Shown piece after piece: positions 19,183 through 30,500 of a DNA stretch of 64,000 nt (positions are counted from its first letter, which is position 1; the number at the start of each line of letters is the position of its first letter). The position numbers and the translations under genes were made by a program. The stretch comes from an uncultured Burkholderiales bacterium. GTDB lineage: Bacteria > Pseudomonadota > Gammaproteobacteria > Burkholderiales > Burkholderiaceae_C. Under the pieces are notes generated by a model that worked only from the letters and a program-made list of their open reading frames with translations, had not been told where the DNA came from and made no database searches. Location of the stretch: positions 18,133 through 82,132 of the forward strand of contig CALMYH010000106.1 in NCBI GenBank assembly GCA_937873395.1, written 5' to 3'.

Positions 19183-19677
19183 ATGCAACAGGACATTCCT
19201 TCCACCCGCCCGTATCTCATCCGTGCGCTGCACGAATGGTGTACCGACAACGGCTTTTCGCCCTATCTGGCGGTCCAGGTGGACGCCTCCGTCCAGGTGC
19301 CGGTCGAGTACGTCAAGAATGGCGAGATCGTGCTGAACGTCAGTTTTGACGCCACGAGCGGCTTGCGCATGGGCAACGAGTTCATCGAATTCAAGGCCCG
19401 TTTCGGAGGCGTGGCGCGTGACATCATGGTGCCGGTCGATCATGTGATCGCCATTTACGCAAGAGAAAACGGGCAGGGCATGGCCTTTCCGGCGCCAGCC
19501 CCGGCCGCAGGCGCTGGTCAGCGCCCCCACGAGGCAGTTGCAGGCAGTCATGAGGCCGCGTCTCCCTCGCCTTCGCTGCGCCCGGTGGACGCGGCCGCAT
19601 CCTCACCGCCCGCCACCGATCCGCCACCGGTGCCGCCACGCCCTGACGGACGGCCCCAGCTCAAGCGGGTCAAGTAG
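19183..19677 (+). CDS. sspB: ClpXP adaptor SspB (stringent starvation protein B)
   Basis: SspB delivers ssrA-tagged proteins to ClpXP. The 164-residue protein has the compact substrate-binding domain (about residues 5-110; LIRALHEWCTDNGFSPYLAV, MVPVDHVIAIYARENGQGM). A long Ala/Pro-rich flexible linker follows, then the short C-terminal RPQLKRVK that matches the ClpX-binding tail of known SspB. The ATG at 19183 gives the usual N terminus. tRNA-Thr follows 12 bases after the stop. Confidence 0.94.
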   Translation: MQQDIPSTRPYLIRALHEWCTDNGFSPYLAVQVDASVQVPVEYVKNGEIVLNVSFDATSGLRMGNEFIEFKARFGGVARDIMVPVDHVIAIYARENGQGMAFPAPAPAAGAGQRPHEAVAGSHEAASPSPSLRPVDAAASSPPATDPPPVPPRPDGRPQLKRVK

Positions 19678-19689
19678 AATTTCAGCCGG

Positions 19690-19765
19690 GCCGCTTTAGC
19701 TCAGTTGGTAGAGCACTCGCCTTGTAAGCGATAGGTCGTCTGTTCGAGTCAGACAAGCGGCACCA
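19690..19765 (+). tRNA. tRNA-Thr (anticodon TGT)
   Basis: A complete cloverleaf of 76 bases includes an encoded CCA. The acceptor stem GCCGCTT pairs with AAGCGGC, the D arm is AGCTCAGTTGGTAGAGC, the anticodon loop is CTTGTAA (anticodon TGT), and the T arm has GTTCGAGTC. It reads ACA threonine codons. It lies directly after sspB on the same strand and may be processed from that transcript. Confidence 0.97.
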
Positions 19766-19804
19766 TCCTGTCCGGATGGCCGTCTGGCGCCCGCAGCGGC
19801 GCAT

Positions 19805-20122
19805 TCAGCGCCCCCGGGCTTGGATTTTGATCCGGATGCCGGTAACCTTGGGATCCAGCCGGTTCAGGTCCTGCAACAACAGGGGAGTCAGGTGCCTGAG
19901 TTTGGCGGCCACGGCCGGGTTGCCGACGATCAGGCACCACTGGGTTTCCTCCAGGGGACCGGCCTGGATCTGTGACCGGAGGCCGGCGGGAATCCGGTGA
20001 AGCACATGCGCCAGCAGGTCCTGCGACCTCCGGGCGCGCTCCATCAGGGCGGCCAGGCTTGGCGCTTCGATGGCGGCCTGCTCCAGGCTGTAGATGCGTG
20101 AGGGTGGCCGGACGGACGACAC
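19805..20122 (-). CDS. DUF721 / DciA-like protein
   Basis: This reads as 105 residues from a GTG at 20122. It contains LAHVLHRIPAGLRSQIQAGP and LIVGNPAVAAKLRHLTPLLL, which fit the DUF721 domain. DciA, in the same domain family, loads the replicative helicase in many bacteria. The open frame continues upstream without an ATG, so the start is uncertain. The gene is divergent from the M23 peptidase with 39 bases between the chosen starts. The DUF721/M23/secA arrangement is common in Burkholderiales. Confidence 0.7.
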   Translation of the reverse strand: MSSVRPPSRIYSLEQAAIEAPSLAALMERARRSQDLLAHVLHRIPAGLRSQIQAGPLEETQWCLIVGNPAVAAKLRHLTPLLLQDLNRLDPKVTGIRIKIQARGR

Positions 20123-20161
20123 GGATGGGCTAGCAGCGCCACAGGCGCAAAAGGACAAGTT

Positions 20162-21097
20162 TTGCACATCATTATCACGGACGCCTGGCTGGCCAGGAGT
20201 CAGGCACTGCACCTCAATGGCTGGAAGCTGCTGCTGGCGGGCTTTCTCACGTCCCTTCTGCTGGTGATGGGAGCCATCGCCAGTTACCACTGGGTGTTTC
20301 TGGAGGGCGTGCGCCAAGGCTGGCCGGGATTCGCTTCCGTGGCCCGCCTGGTGCACCAGAACGAGCTCGACTCCAAGGATGCCTATCTCAGGGCCAATCT
20401 GGACGCCATGGCCCGCAAGCTCGGTGAGATGCAGGCCCGAATGATCCAGATCGACGCGCTCGGGGAGCGGGTGGCCGGGTTGGCCGGTCTCAACCCGGAA
20501 GATTTCAGGCCAGCCGGTGCCGGCGGCGCGCTGGTGGCCGATCGCCCGCTGGACCTCCAGGAGCTGCTCCAGTCGATGGACCGGCTCGACGGCGTCACCG
20601 GATCGCAGGTCGACTGGCTGACGGTGGTCGAGTCCCGGCTGTTCGATCAGCGGATCCAGCGCAGCCTGGTGCCCACCGAGGAGCCCGTCGCGGGTGGGCG
20701 CATCGGCTCGGGTTTCGGTTTTCGCATCGACCCCATCACCGGACGGAGCGCCATGCACACGGGGCTCGATTTCCCGGCCGACACCGGAACTCCCATTCTG
20801 GCAGCGGCCGGAGGGGTGGTGGTGGTGCAGGAATACCATCCCGCCTATGGCAAGATGGTCGAGATCGATCATGGCAATGACCTGATCACGCGCTACGCCC
20901 ACGCATCGAGGGTTCACGTCGCCAAAGGTGAAATTGTCCGGCGCGGGCAACACATCGCCGACGTCGGCTCCACAGGGCGTTCCACCGGACCTCACCTGCA
21001 TTTCGAGGTGTTGCTGGCGGGGGTTCCTCAGGATCCGCGGCGCTTTCTCGACGCGGGTGACCAGCTCGCCCGCTCCAGCGGCGGCACCGGCCGCTGA
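20162..21097 (+). CDS. M23-family (LytM-type) metallopeptidase
   Basis: This 311-residue envelope protein has a short cytoplasmic N terminus and a transmembrane helix (about residues 21-42). A periplasmic linker leads to an M23 peptidase domain (about residues 180-300). The zinc motifs are HTGLDF (H of HxxxD) and HLHFEV; both HxH histidines are present, so it could be an active endopeptidase. No ATG suits the N terminus; the TTG at 20162 gives the residues HIIITDAWLARSQALHL that I expect in this subfamily. It precedes secA by 156 bases. Confidence 0.88.
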   Translation: MHIIITDAWLARSQALHLNGWKLLLAGFLTSLLLVMGAIASYHWVFLEGVRQGWPGFASVARLVHQNELDSKDAYLRANLDAMARKLGEMQARMIQIDALGERVAGLAGLNPEDFRPAGAGGALVADRPLDLQELLQSMDRLDGVTGSQVDWLTVVESRLFDQRIQRSLVPTEEPVAGGRIGSGFGFRIDPITGRSAMHTGLDFPADTGTPILAAAGGVVVVQEYHPAYGKMVEIDHGNDLITRYAHASRVHVAKGEIVRRGQHIADVGSTGRSTGPHLHFEVLLAGVPQDPRRFLDAGDQLARSSGGTGR

Positions 21098-21143
21098 AGT
21101 CTCCACAGCGGCGGGCTAAAATGCCCGCTTTGCTCACGAACTG

Positions 21144-21221
21144 CCGACAGGCAAGGTGGCCCGGTCGGGTCCCCGCCAGCCCTGGCAGCACCGAAGGCAT
21201 CCATCCTCTACTGCCTGTCGG
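21144..21221 (+). promoter_or_regulatory. Inverted repeat in the secA leader
   Basis: A perfect 10-base inverted repeat, CCGACAGGCA at 21144-21153 and TGCCTGTCGG at 21212-21221, encloses 58 GC-rich bases that hold a further small stem. It ends 32 bases before the secA ATG. A GCGGGC-TAAAAT-GCCCGC hairpin with three T residues lies just upstream at 21111-21131, and could be a weak terminator of the M23 gene or hold a -10 element. A regulatory role is inferred only from position. Confidence 0.4.
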
Positions 21222-21253
21222 GGCCCCCCGGGCACCCGTCACAGGCCGCAATC

Positions 21254-23998
<2,745 letters not shown>

Positions 23999-24044
23999 AG
24001 GTGCTCAAGCCGTCGTCCCGCTTTCCTGACCGGAGTCTGATCCC

Positions 24045-25292
24045 ATGGCTGTCAATTTCACCGCCCCCCGAGCCCAGGACCTCTTGCCCGTGCCCGGTGT
24101 GCGCATCGGTGTGGCGGAGGCAGGGATTCGCAAGGCCAACCGCAAAGACCTCACGGTATTCCTGCTCGACGAGGGCTGTGTGGTGGGTGCCGTGTTCACG
24201 CGCAACCGCTACGCGGCCGCGCCGGTGCAGGTTTGCCGGGAGCACCTGTCGGCGGGGGCTGGTATGCGGGCGCTGGTGATCAATACCGGCAACGCGAATG
24301 CTGGCACCGGCGAACCGGGCCTGCAGCACGCGCGGCAGACCGCCCATGCACTGGCTCTGGCGCTGGGAGTGCGCCATGAGCAGGTGCTGCCGTTCTCCAC
24401 CGGCGTCATCATGGAGCCTTTGCCCATGGACCGCTTGCTGGCAGGCCTGCCGGCCGCGCTGGCCGATGCGGCGTCGCCAGCAGGCGCATCCGGTGCCCAG
24501 TGGCTGAAGGCGGCCGAGGGCATCATGACGACCGATACCCTGCCCAAGGCGATCAGCCGGCAGGTGTCGGTCGGCGACCGGCCGGTGACCATCAGCGGCA
24601 TCGCCAAGGGTGCCGGCATGATTCGGCCGAACATGGCCACCATGCTGGGTTACATCGCCACCGATGCGGCCATTGACCCGGCCCTGATGAACGAACTGGC
24701 CCGGCGCTTGGCCGATGCGTCGTTCAACCGCGTCACTGTCGACGGCGATACCTCCACCAACGATTCCTTCGTCCTGATCGCCACCGGACAGGCGGGCCAC
24801 GCGCCGCTGCGATCGCTGGACGATATCGAGGGCCGGTCGCTGGTGGCCGGTTTGACCGAGGTGGCCCGGCATCTGGCCCATGCGCTGGTGCGGGACGGTG
24901 AAGGGGCCACCAAGTTCATCTCCGTCCGGGTCGAAGGTGGCCGCACGGCCGACGAATGCCTCAAGGTGGCCTACGCCGTGGCCCATTCGCCCCTGGTCAA
25001 GACGGCTTTTTTTGCCAGCGATCCCAATCTGGGGCGCATCCTGGCGGCGGTGGGCTACGCGGGCATCGAGGACCTCGATGCCCGTCGCATCGAGTTGCAC
25101 CTGGGGGATGTGCACGTGGTCCGCGCGGGCGGTCGCCACCCGGACTACCGGGAAGCGGATGGTCAGCGGGTGATGAAGGAATCCGAAATCCTGGTGCGCA
25201 TCGGCCTGGGGCGCGGTGACTGCGTCGAGACGGTCTGGACCTGTGACTTCAGCCACGATTACGTCACCATCAACGCCGACTACCGTTCCTGA
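24045..25292 (+). CDS. argJ: Glutamate N-acetyltransferase / ornithine acetyltransferase ArgJ
   Basis: ArgJ transfers the acetyl group from N-acetylornithine to glutamate, recycling it in arginine synthesis; some enzymes also use acetyl-CoA. The 415-residue precursor has the self-cleavage and nucleophile site in [15 protein letters not shown] (cleavage before the Thr of ATML). Other conserved stretches are [19 protein letters not shown] and [16 protein letters not shown]. It lies 46 bases after secA. Confidence 0.95.
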   Translation: MAVNFTAPRAQDLLPVPGVRIGVAEAGIRKANRKDLTVFLLDEGCVVGAVFTRNRYAAAPVQVCREHLSAGAGMRALVINTGNANAGTGEPGLQHARQTAHALALALGVRHEQVLPFSTGVIMEPLPMDRLLAGLPAALADAASPAGASGAQWLKAAEGIMTTDTLPKAISRQVSVGDRPVTISGIAKGAGMIRPNMATMLGYIATDAAIDPALMNELARRLADASFNRVTVDGDTSTNDSFVLIATGQAGHAPLRSLDDIEGRSLVAGLTEVARHLAHALVRDGEGATKFISVRVEGGRTADECLKVAYAVAHSPLVKTAFFASDPNLGRILAAVGYAGIEDLDARRIELHLGDVHVVRAGGRHPDYREADGQRVMKESEILVRIGLGRGDCVETVWTCDFSHDYVTINADYRS

Positions 25293-25335
25293 CCACCCCT
25301 GTCGCGCTGCTCGCAATTCCCGCGAGGAGCGACCT

Positions 25336-25407
25336 ATGAAGCTTGTCGGAAGACGGTCGCCCGATGTCTTCGGGTGGGACATCCGCATGCTGAGGATCTT
25401 CGGATGA
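25336..25407 (+). CDS. Possible 23-residue peptide coupled to the DUF815 ATPase
   Basis: An ATG at 25336, preceded by a good GAGGAG ribosome-binding site (25324-25329), opens 23 codons whose TGA (25405-25407) overlaps the ATG of the DUF815 gene. The peptide begins MKLVGRRSPDVFGWD, is basic and has no membrane segment. I recognise no family. The layout suggests a leader that couples translation, although the ATPase also has its own GAGG upstream. An imperfect hairpin (about 25302-25334, GTCGC...GCGAC) overlaps the ribosome-binding site. It could be a chance frame. Confidence 0.35.
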   Translation: MKLVGRRSPDVFGWDIRMLRIFG

Positions 25408-26282
25408 ATGAAAAATTTGAGCGCCTGATCGAGCGTGCCGAGCAACTGATCACCCGCATCGAGGCGGTCCTGCCCCGCCCGCTGGGTGCGCCCGACTGGT
25501 CGGCGTCAATCGCTTTCCGATACCGCAAGCGCAGCGGCGGGCATGGCGTTCTGGAGCCGGTCCGCCACGTGGCCCGCATGGCCCTGGACGATCTGAAGGA
25601 GATCGACGGCCAGAAAGACCGCATCCGGCGCAACACCCGGCATTTTGTGCAGGGCCTGCCGGCCAACAACGTGCTGCTCACCGGGGCCAGGGGCACGGGC
25701 AAGTCCTCGCTGGTCAAGGCCTGCCTGACCGAGTACGCGTCCCATGGCCTGCGCCTGATCGAGGTCGACAAGGCCGATCTGGTGGATCTGCCGGACATTG
25801 TCGACCTGGTGGCAGATCGCCCGGAGCATTTCATCGTTTTCTGTGACGACCTCAGCTTCGAGGATGGCGAAGCCGGCTACAAGGCGCTCAAGTCGATCCT
25901 GGACGGTTCGGTGTCGGCCGCTGGGCAGAATGTCCTCATCTATGCCACCAGCAACCGCCGCCATCTTCTGCCCGAATACATGAAGGACAATCTGGCTTAC
26001 TCCCATACCGAGGATGGCGAGGTGCACCCGGGCGAGGTGGTGGAAGAGAAGATCTCCCTGTCCGAGCGCTTCGGACTCTGGGTCAGTTTCTATCCGTTCA
26101 GCCAGGACGAATACCTGCGCATCGTTGCCCAGTGGCTGTCCGCCTTTGGTGCGGACGCGGCGTCCATCGAGGCGGCAAGACCGCAGGCGCTGGTCTGGGC
26201 GCTGGAGCGGGGTTCGCGCAGCGGGCGGGTGGCCTACCAGTTTGCGCGCGACTTTGCCGGCGGACGGGGCGAGCCGGCATGA
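25404..26282 (+). CDS. DUF815-family AAA+ ATPase
   Basis: This 292-residue P-loop ATPase has Walker A in LLTGARGTGKSSLVKA (about residues 92-107) and Walker B in HFIVFCDDLSFEDGE. A sensor-1-type Asn lies in IYATSNRRHLLPEYM, and the arginine-rich stretch follows. The pattern matches DUF815, a family of AAA+ proteins related to DnaC/Cdc6-like ATPases whose function is not known. The ATG at 25404 overlaps the preceding 23-codon frame. The position between argJ and a mutT-like gene is typical for betaproteobacteria. Confidence 0.88.
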   Translation: MNEKFERLIERAEQLITRIEAVLPRPLGAPDWSASIAFRYRKRSGGHGVLEPVRHVARMALDDLKEIDGQKDRIRRNTRHFVQGLPANNVLLTGARGTGKSSLVKACLTEYASHGLRLIEVDKADLVDLPDIVDLVADRPEHFIVFCDDLSFEDGEAGYKALKSILDGSVSAAGQNVLIYATSNRRHLLPEYMKDNLAYSHTEDGEVHPGEVVEEKISLSERFGLWVSFYPFSQDEYLRIVAQWLSAFGADAASIEAARPQALVWALERGSRSGRVAYQFARDFAGGRGEPA

Positions 26283-26292
26283 GGATGTGCCG

Positions 26293-26751
26293 GTGAATCG
26301 GCCCGATCTCGTGGTGGACGGCGGTGGGGCCGGTCAGGGGGCAGCGCACCGGCCGCTGGTGGATGTGGCGGTGGGTATCCTGATCGATGCCCAGGGGCAT
26401 TACCTGCTCACCACCCGGCCTGTCGGCAAGGCTTATGCCGGTCACTGGGAGTTTCCGGGCGGGAAGCTCGAAGCCGGGGAGACGGTGGAGGAGGCGCTGC
26501 GCCGCGAACTGAAAGAAGAGATCGGTGTGACCGTCGGAGCGGTCGAGCTCTGGCGCCGGTCTGTGGTCGATTACCCCCATGCTCTGGTCAACCTGCATTT
26601 TTGCAAAGTGCGGGACTGGACCGGGTCATTGCACATGCACGAGGGTCAGGCCCACAGCTGGGAACGCTTGCCGGTGCGTTGTTCGCCGGTGTTGCCTGGC
26701 ACGATCCCGGTTCTGGACTGGCTCGCCAGCGAAGCCGACGGGCAGGGCTGA
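26293..26751 (+). CDS. MutT-like Nudix hydrolase
   Basis: This 152-residue protein holds a complete Nudix box: FPGGKLEAGETVEEALRREL followed by KEEIGV. The N-terminal half (VAVGILIDAQGHYLLTTRP) and the box spacing resemble MutT, which removes 8-oxo-dGTP from the nucleotide pool. I start at the GTG at 26293, which has GAGG at a suitable distance. A GTG at 26287 is the alternative. It lies 10 bases after the DUF815 gene. Confidence 0.88.
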   Translation: MNRPDLVVDGGGAGQGAAHRPLVDVAVGILIDAQGHYLLTTRPVGKAYAGHWEFPGGKLEAGETVEEALRRELKEEIGVTVGAVELWRRSVVDYPHALVNLHFCKVRDWTGSLHMHEGQAHSWERLPVRCSPVLPGTIPVLDWLASEADGQG

Positions 26752-26766
26752 GCGCGTCTTGCTGTC

Positions 26767-26988
26767 TCAGCCGCTGCCCGGCTCGAGGTCATCGTCGGGT
26801 GCCGGCCCAGGAACCCGGAAGTCTTCGCTCGCCCAGGCACCCAGATCGTTCTGTCGGCAGCGTTCGCTGCAGAAGGGCCGGAAGGGGTTGGTCGGAGCGA
26901 ACACACTGGGGCCGCCGCAGGCGGGGCAGCGGACCCGGCGCGGTGCACCGGCCGAAGCCGGCTGTTCCGGTGGCCACCGCGGGTTCAT
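26767..26988 (-). CDS. yacG: DNA gyrase inhibitor YacG (zinc-ribbon)
   Basis: The 73-residue protein has the four zinc cysteines Cys21 and Cys24 (VRCPACGG) and Cys40 and Cys44 ([17 protein letters not shown]), the YacG signature. E. coli YacG binds GyrB and inhibits gyrase. The C-terminal tail is acidic and Pro-rich. Its ATG overlaps the zapD stop by 4 bases, the usual coaE-zapD-yacG order. Confidence 0.93.
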   Translation of the reverse strand: MNPRWPPEQPASAGAPRRVRCPACGGPSVFAPTNPFRPFCSERCRQNDLGAWASEDFRVPGPAPDDDLEPGSG

Positions 26989-27749
26989 GAGCAGAGCGTC
27001 AGCTCGAAACTGCCATCCTCGCTCGAGGGGTGTGTGCGCTCGTCGTCACCCAGGCGCAGCAGGCGCACCGAAAGCAGCAGCCGATTGCCACTGATCTCGG
27101 GGATGAGCCCGGTACGCGGGTCGATGCGCAGCCGAAGCAGCTGGAAGGTGCGGCCCTGAGGCAGGTTCTGCTGGTAATGGCCGGCGGGCGCGACCACTTT
27201 CTGTGGCGCACCCGAATCCCTCAGCATCTTGAGCAGCAGCACAATGGCTTCGGCCAGCGGCATCAGCGGCACCATCCAGCGCTGCAGGTCGGCTTGACGG
27301 GTCCGGGGATCGTGGTGCTGCCAGTGGTAATAGGCCGGGAGATCGAATTCGCAGGTGCCGCCCGGAATGCCGATGCGACTGCGGATGCCCATGAGCCAGT
27401 CGTTCTCGGTCAGCGACTGTCCGGTCTTGCCGCTGAGCTCGCTGAGCTGGCCGAAGCAGCGGTCGATCTCGCCGACGGCCTGATCGAGCGCCTGCTCGGA
27501 GATGGCCGGGTTGCCGCGGTAGGCGTTGAGCTGGGATTTCTGCCGGTCGAGGTCCTTGAGGACGTCGGATTTCATGTCCGCACGGGCCGCCACGTCCATG
27601 ATCTCGAAGATGCTCTGGATGGCGAAATGGTGGTCCAGCGGGTGTTCGCGCGAGGCCAGCTCGGCCAGACGCCTGAAGAGCTGTTCGAGCCGCAGGTAGG
27701 TTCGAATGCGCTCGTTGAATGGATATTCGTACAGGATCACGTGGGCCAT
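26985..27749 (-). CDS. zapD: Cell division protein ZapD
   Basis: ZapD cross-links FtsZ filaments at the division ring. The 254-residue protein begins [20 protein letters not shown] and has the alpha-helical N-terminal domain. A beta-rich C-terminal domain follows (about residues 130-254; [35 protein letters not shown]). The length fits the family. It lies between coaE and yacG in a compact minus-strand cluster. Confidence 0.95.
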   Translation of the reverse strand: MAHVILYEYPFNERIRTYLRLEQLFRRLAELASREHPLDHHFAIQSIFEIMDVAARADMKSDVLKDLDRQKSQLNAYRGNPAISEQALDQAVGEIDRCFGQLSELSGKTGQSLTENDWLMGIRSRIGIPGGTCEFDLPAYYHWQHHDPRTRQADLQRWMVPLMPLAEAIVLLLKMLRDSGAPQKVVAPAGHYQQNLPQGRTFQLLRLRIDPRTGLIPEISGNRLLLSVRLLRLGDDERTHPSSEDGSFELTLCS

Positions 27750-27771
27750 GGCTGCTGTAGGTGAGCCGGCA

Positions 27772-28371
27772 TCATAGCCCGAACCGAACGGCGATGGCCC
27801 GGACCTGCACGGTCAGAGGTGCAAGCCCGTCGTGTTCGTTGAAAAGCACCGCATCGGCGGCTGCCAGGCGGACCAGACGCGGGCTCTGGTTGCGCAGCAC
27901 CGAAGTGATGGTGTCGTCGTCCCAGCCGTTGCGGGCCTTCACCCGCCGCCGCTGGGCAGTCTCGCTGCAGTCGACCACCAGCACCCGATCCAGCGCATGG
28001 CGCCAGCGTCCGGACTCGACCAGCAGCGGGATATCGTGTACCAGGCAACGCGTCCCCGATTGTCGGGCCGCCTCGGTCTGCGCCCGCATGGCCTGGGCCA
28101 CCAGGGGGTGGATGATCTGTTCGAGCTGGTGGCGGGCCTGCGGATGCTCAAAAACATGGCGACGCATGCGATCCCGGTCCAGCGCGCCCTCGGCGTTGAC
28201 GAAGTCCGCACCGAACTGGTGGGCAATGGCGGCCATGGCCGAGCCCCCGGCCTGTGTCGTCGCGCGGGAGATGGCATCGGCATCAAGCACCACCGCGCCG
28301 AGGTCGGCCATCAAACGGGCGACGGTGCTCTTGCCGCTGCCTATGCCTCCGGTCAGACCCAAGCGCAACAT
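27772..28371 (-). CDS. coaE: Dephospho-CoA kinase CoaE
   Basis: CoaE carries out the last step of coenzyme A synthesis, phosphorylating the ribose 3'-OH of dephospho-CoA. The 199-residue P-loop kinase has Walker A in GLTGGIGSGKSTVARL at the N terminus, the substrate motif VVLDADAISR and the pair HDIPLLVESG. The pilD-coaE-zapD-yacG order is classic for beta- and gammaproteobacteria. Confidence 0.95.
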   Translation of the reverse strand: MLRLGLTGGIGSGKSTVARLMADLGAVVLDADAISRATTQAGGSAMAAIAHQFGADFVNAEGALDRDRMRRHVFEHPQARHQLEQIIHPLVAQAMRAQTEAARQSGTRCLVHDIPLLVESGRWRHALDRVLVVDCSETAQRRRVKARNGWDDDTITSVLRNQSPRLVRLAAADAVLFNEHDGLAPLTVQVRAIAVRFGL

Positions 28372-28385
28372 GTCCGGCTCGCGGT

Positions 28386-29246
28386 TCAGCCCAGTCCGAT
28401 CAGGGCCAGCAAGGCCTGGGGTCCGAACAGCAGGGCGCTCAGTCCGCCGAGGGCGAGGAACGGGCCGAACGGCACATAGCCGCCTTCACGCAACTGCCCT
28501 CGGAACTTGATGCCGATGCCGACCAGGGCGCCGATGACGGAGGCGAGCAGGATGACGGGGATCAGCGCCTGCCAGCCCAGCCAGGCGCCCAGCGCGGCAA
28601 ACAGCTTGAAGTCACCATAGCCCATGCCTTCCTTGCCGGTCAGCAGTTTGAATCCCCAGTAGACCAGCCACAGGGACAGGTAGCCACCCACGGCGCCCCA
28701 GAAGGCGTCGGCCAGTCCCACCTGGGAGACTCCGAGCGCGGCCATCAGAAGACCGGCCCAGAGCAGGGGCAGGGTGATGTCGTCGGGCAGCAGGGTGGTG
28801 TCCCAGTCGATGCCGGTCAGGGCCAGCAGGGCGGCACAGAAGCCGGCCCAGGCCAGGGACTCCCAACCCAGTCCCCATTGCCAGCCGCACCACGCAAACA
28901 GCGCGCCGCATACCAGTTCCACCATCGGGTAACGCAGACCGATGGGATGGGCGCACTGCGAGCAGCGCCCGCGCAGCGCCAGATAGCTGAGCACCGGGAT
29001 GTTCTCGTACCAGCGGATCTGGTGACCGCATTTCGGACAGCGCGAGCGGGGCACCATCAGGTTGAAGCGTTCTCCGGCAGCGGCTGGCCCTGGCGCGCCG
29101 TCGGGGCCGCCGTCGCGCTGCAGCTCGGCGCATTCGGCCGCCCAACGCAGTTCCATCATGCGCGGCAACCGGTGGATCACCACATTGAGAAAGCTGCCAA
29201 CGAGCAGGCCCAGCAGGCCCAGCAGGGCGGCGTCCAGCCAGGGCAT
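28386..29246 (-). CDS. pilD: Type IV prepilin peptidase / N-methyltransferase PilD
   Basis: PilD cleaves and N-methylates type IV pilins and pseudopilins at the inner membrane. The 286-residue polytopic protein has the two zinc-binding CxxC pairs in the cytoplasmic loop (RCPKCGHQIRWYENIP and RCSQCAHPI). The first catalytic Asp is in LTGIDWDTTLLPDDITLP and the second in GYGDFKLFAALGAWLG. It lies downstream of pilB and pilC. Confidence 0.95.
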   Translation of the reverse strand: MPWLDAALLGLLGLLVGSFLNVVIHRLPRMMELRWAAECAELQRDGGPDGAPGPAAAGERFNLMVPRSRCPKCGHQIRWYENIPVLSYLALRGRCSQCAHPIGLRYPMVELVCGALFAWCGWQWGLGWESLAWAGFCAALLALTGIDWDTTLLPDDITLPLLWAGLLMAALGVSQVGLADAFWGAVGGYLSLWLVYWGFKLLTGKEGMGYGDFKLFAALGAWLGWQALIPVILLASVIGALVGIGIKFRGQLREGGYVPFGPFLALGGLSALLFGPQALLALIGLG

Positions 29247-29251
29247 CGCGC

Positions 29252-30469
29252 TCAGACCACCTGGCCGAGCTTGAAAATCGGCAGGTACATCGAAACCACG
29301 ATGCCGCCAATGATGGTGCCCAGGATCACGATGATGATCGGCTCCATCAGGCTCGACAGGCCAGCCACTGCATCATCCACCTCGGCCTCATAGAAGTCGG
29401 CCGCCTTGCCCAGCATGTGGTCGATCGAGCCGGACTCTTCGCCGATGGCGCACATCTGCAGCACCATGGACGGGAACAGGCTGGCATTGGTCATGGCGTT
29501 GGTCAGGCTGGTGCCGGTGGACACCTCCTGCTGGATCTTCTCCGTGGCTTTGGCGTACAGCGAATTGCCGGACGCACCCCCCACCGAATCAAGCGCCTCC
29601 ACCAGCGGCACACCGGCCGCGAACATGGTCGACAGGGTCCGGGTCCAGCGCGCCACCACGGCCTTTTCGACCAGCGGACCGAAGATCGGCACCCGCAGGA
29701 GCAGGCGGTCCATGAAGGCCTGAACCCGTTCGCTGCGCTTCCAGGCCTGCAGCAGGAAATAGGTGCCACCGCCGAGGACACCAAAGATCAGCCACCAGTA
29801 TTCGACAAACACCTCGCTCATGGCGATCACGAACAGCGTGGGACCGGGCAGGTCGGCACCAAAGGAACTGAACACCTCCTTGAAGGAGGGGATCACGAAG
29901 ATCATGATGATGGCCACCACCACGAAAGCCACGATGATCACCGAGATGGGGTACATCAGCGCCGACTTGATCTTGGACTTGATGGCCTCGGTCTTTTCCA
30001 TGTAAACCGCCAGGCGGTCGAGCAGTTCTTCCAGGATACCGGCGGCCTCACCGGCCTCCACCAGGTTGCAGTACAGGCTGTCGAAGTACAGCGGGTGCTT
30101 GCGGAAGGCGGCGCTCAGCGAGGTTCCCGTTTCGACATCCGAGCGGATGTCGTTGAGCAGCTTGGTCACGCTGGGATTGGGGTTGCCGCGACCGACGATG
30201 TCGAAGGCCTGCAGCAACGGCACGCCGGCCTTCATCATGGTCGCCAGCTGCCGTGTGAAGATGGCGATGTCCTTGGGCCTGATCCGGCGCCCGGAACTCA
30301 TGCGCCGCTTCTTGACCTTGCTGGGCACGATGCCTTGCCGGCGCAGGGCGGCCAGCACCTGGTTTTCACCGCCGGCACGGGTTTCTCCACGGACAGTCTT
30401 GCCGTTGCGGTCCTTGCCTTCCCACTCGAAAACGAAGTCCTTGATGCTCTTGGATGCTGCGGTTGCCAT
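29252..30469 (-). CDS. pilC: Type IV pilus inner-membrane platform protein PilC
   Basis: PilC forms the inner-membrane platform on which PilB acts. The 405-residue protein has two repeated GspF domains (about residues 70-195 and 270-395), seen as FTRQLATMMKAGVPLLQAFD and ARWTRTLSTMFAAGVPLVEA. There are three transmembrane helices. I start at the ATG at 30469 (MATAASKSIKDFVFEWEGKD) rather than a Met 16 codons upstream. It lies 31 bases after pilB. Confidence 0.95.
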   Translation of the reverse strand: MATAASKSIKDFVFEWEGKDRNGKTVRGETRAGGENQVLAALRRQGIVPSKVKKRRMSSGRRIRPKDIAIFTRQLATMMKAGVPLLQAFDIVGRGNPNPSVTKLLNDIRSDVETGTSLSAAFRKHPLYFDSLYCNLVEAGEAAGILEELLDRLAVYMEKTEAIKSKIKSALMYPISVIIVAFVVVAIIMIFVIPSFKEVFSSFGADLPGPTLFVIAMSEVFVEYWWLIFGVLGGGTYFLLQAWKRSERVQAFMDRLLLRVPIFGPLVEKAVVARWTRTLSTMFAAGVPLVEALDSVGGASGNSLYAKATEKIQQEVSTGTSLTNAMTNASLFPSMVLQMCAIGEESGSIDHMLGKAADFYEAEVDDAVAGLSSLMEPIIIVILGTIIGGIVVSMYLPIFKLGQVV

Positions 30470-30500
30470 GGAGTCCCCGGGTAGCGGTTCGTGCCTTGCG

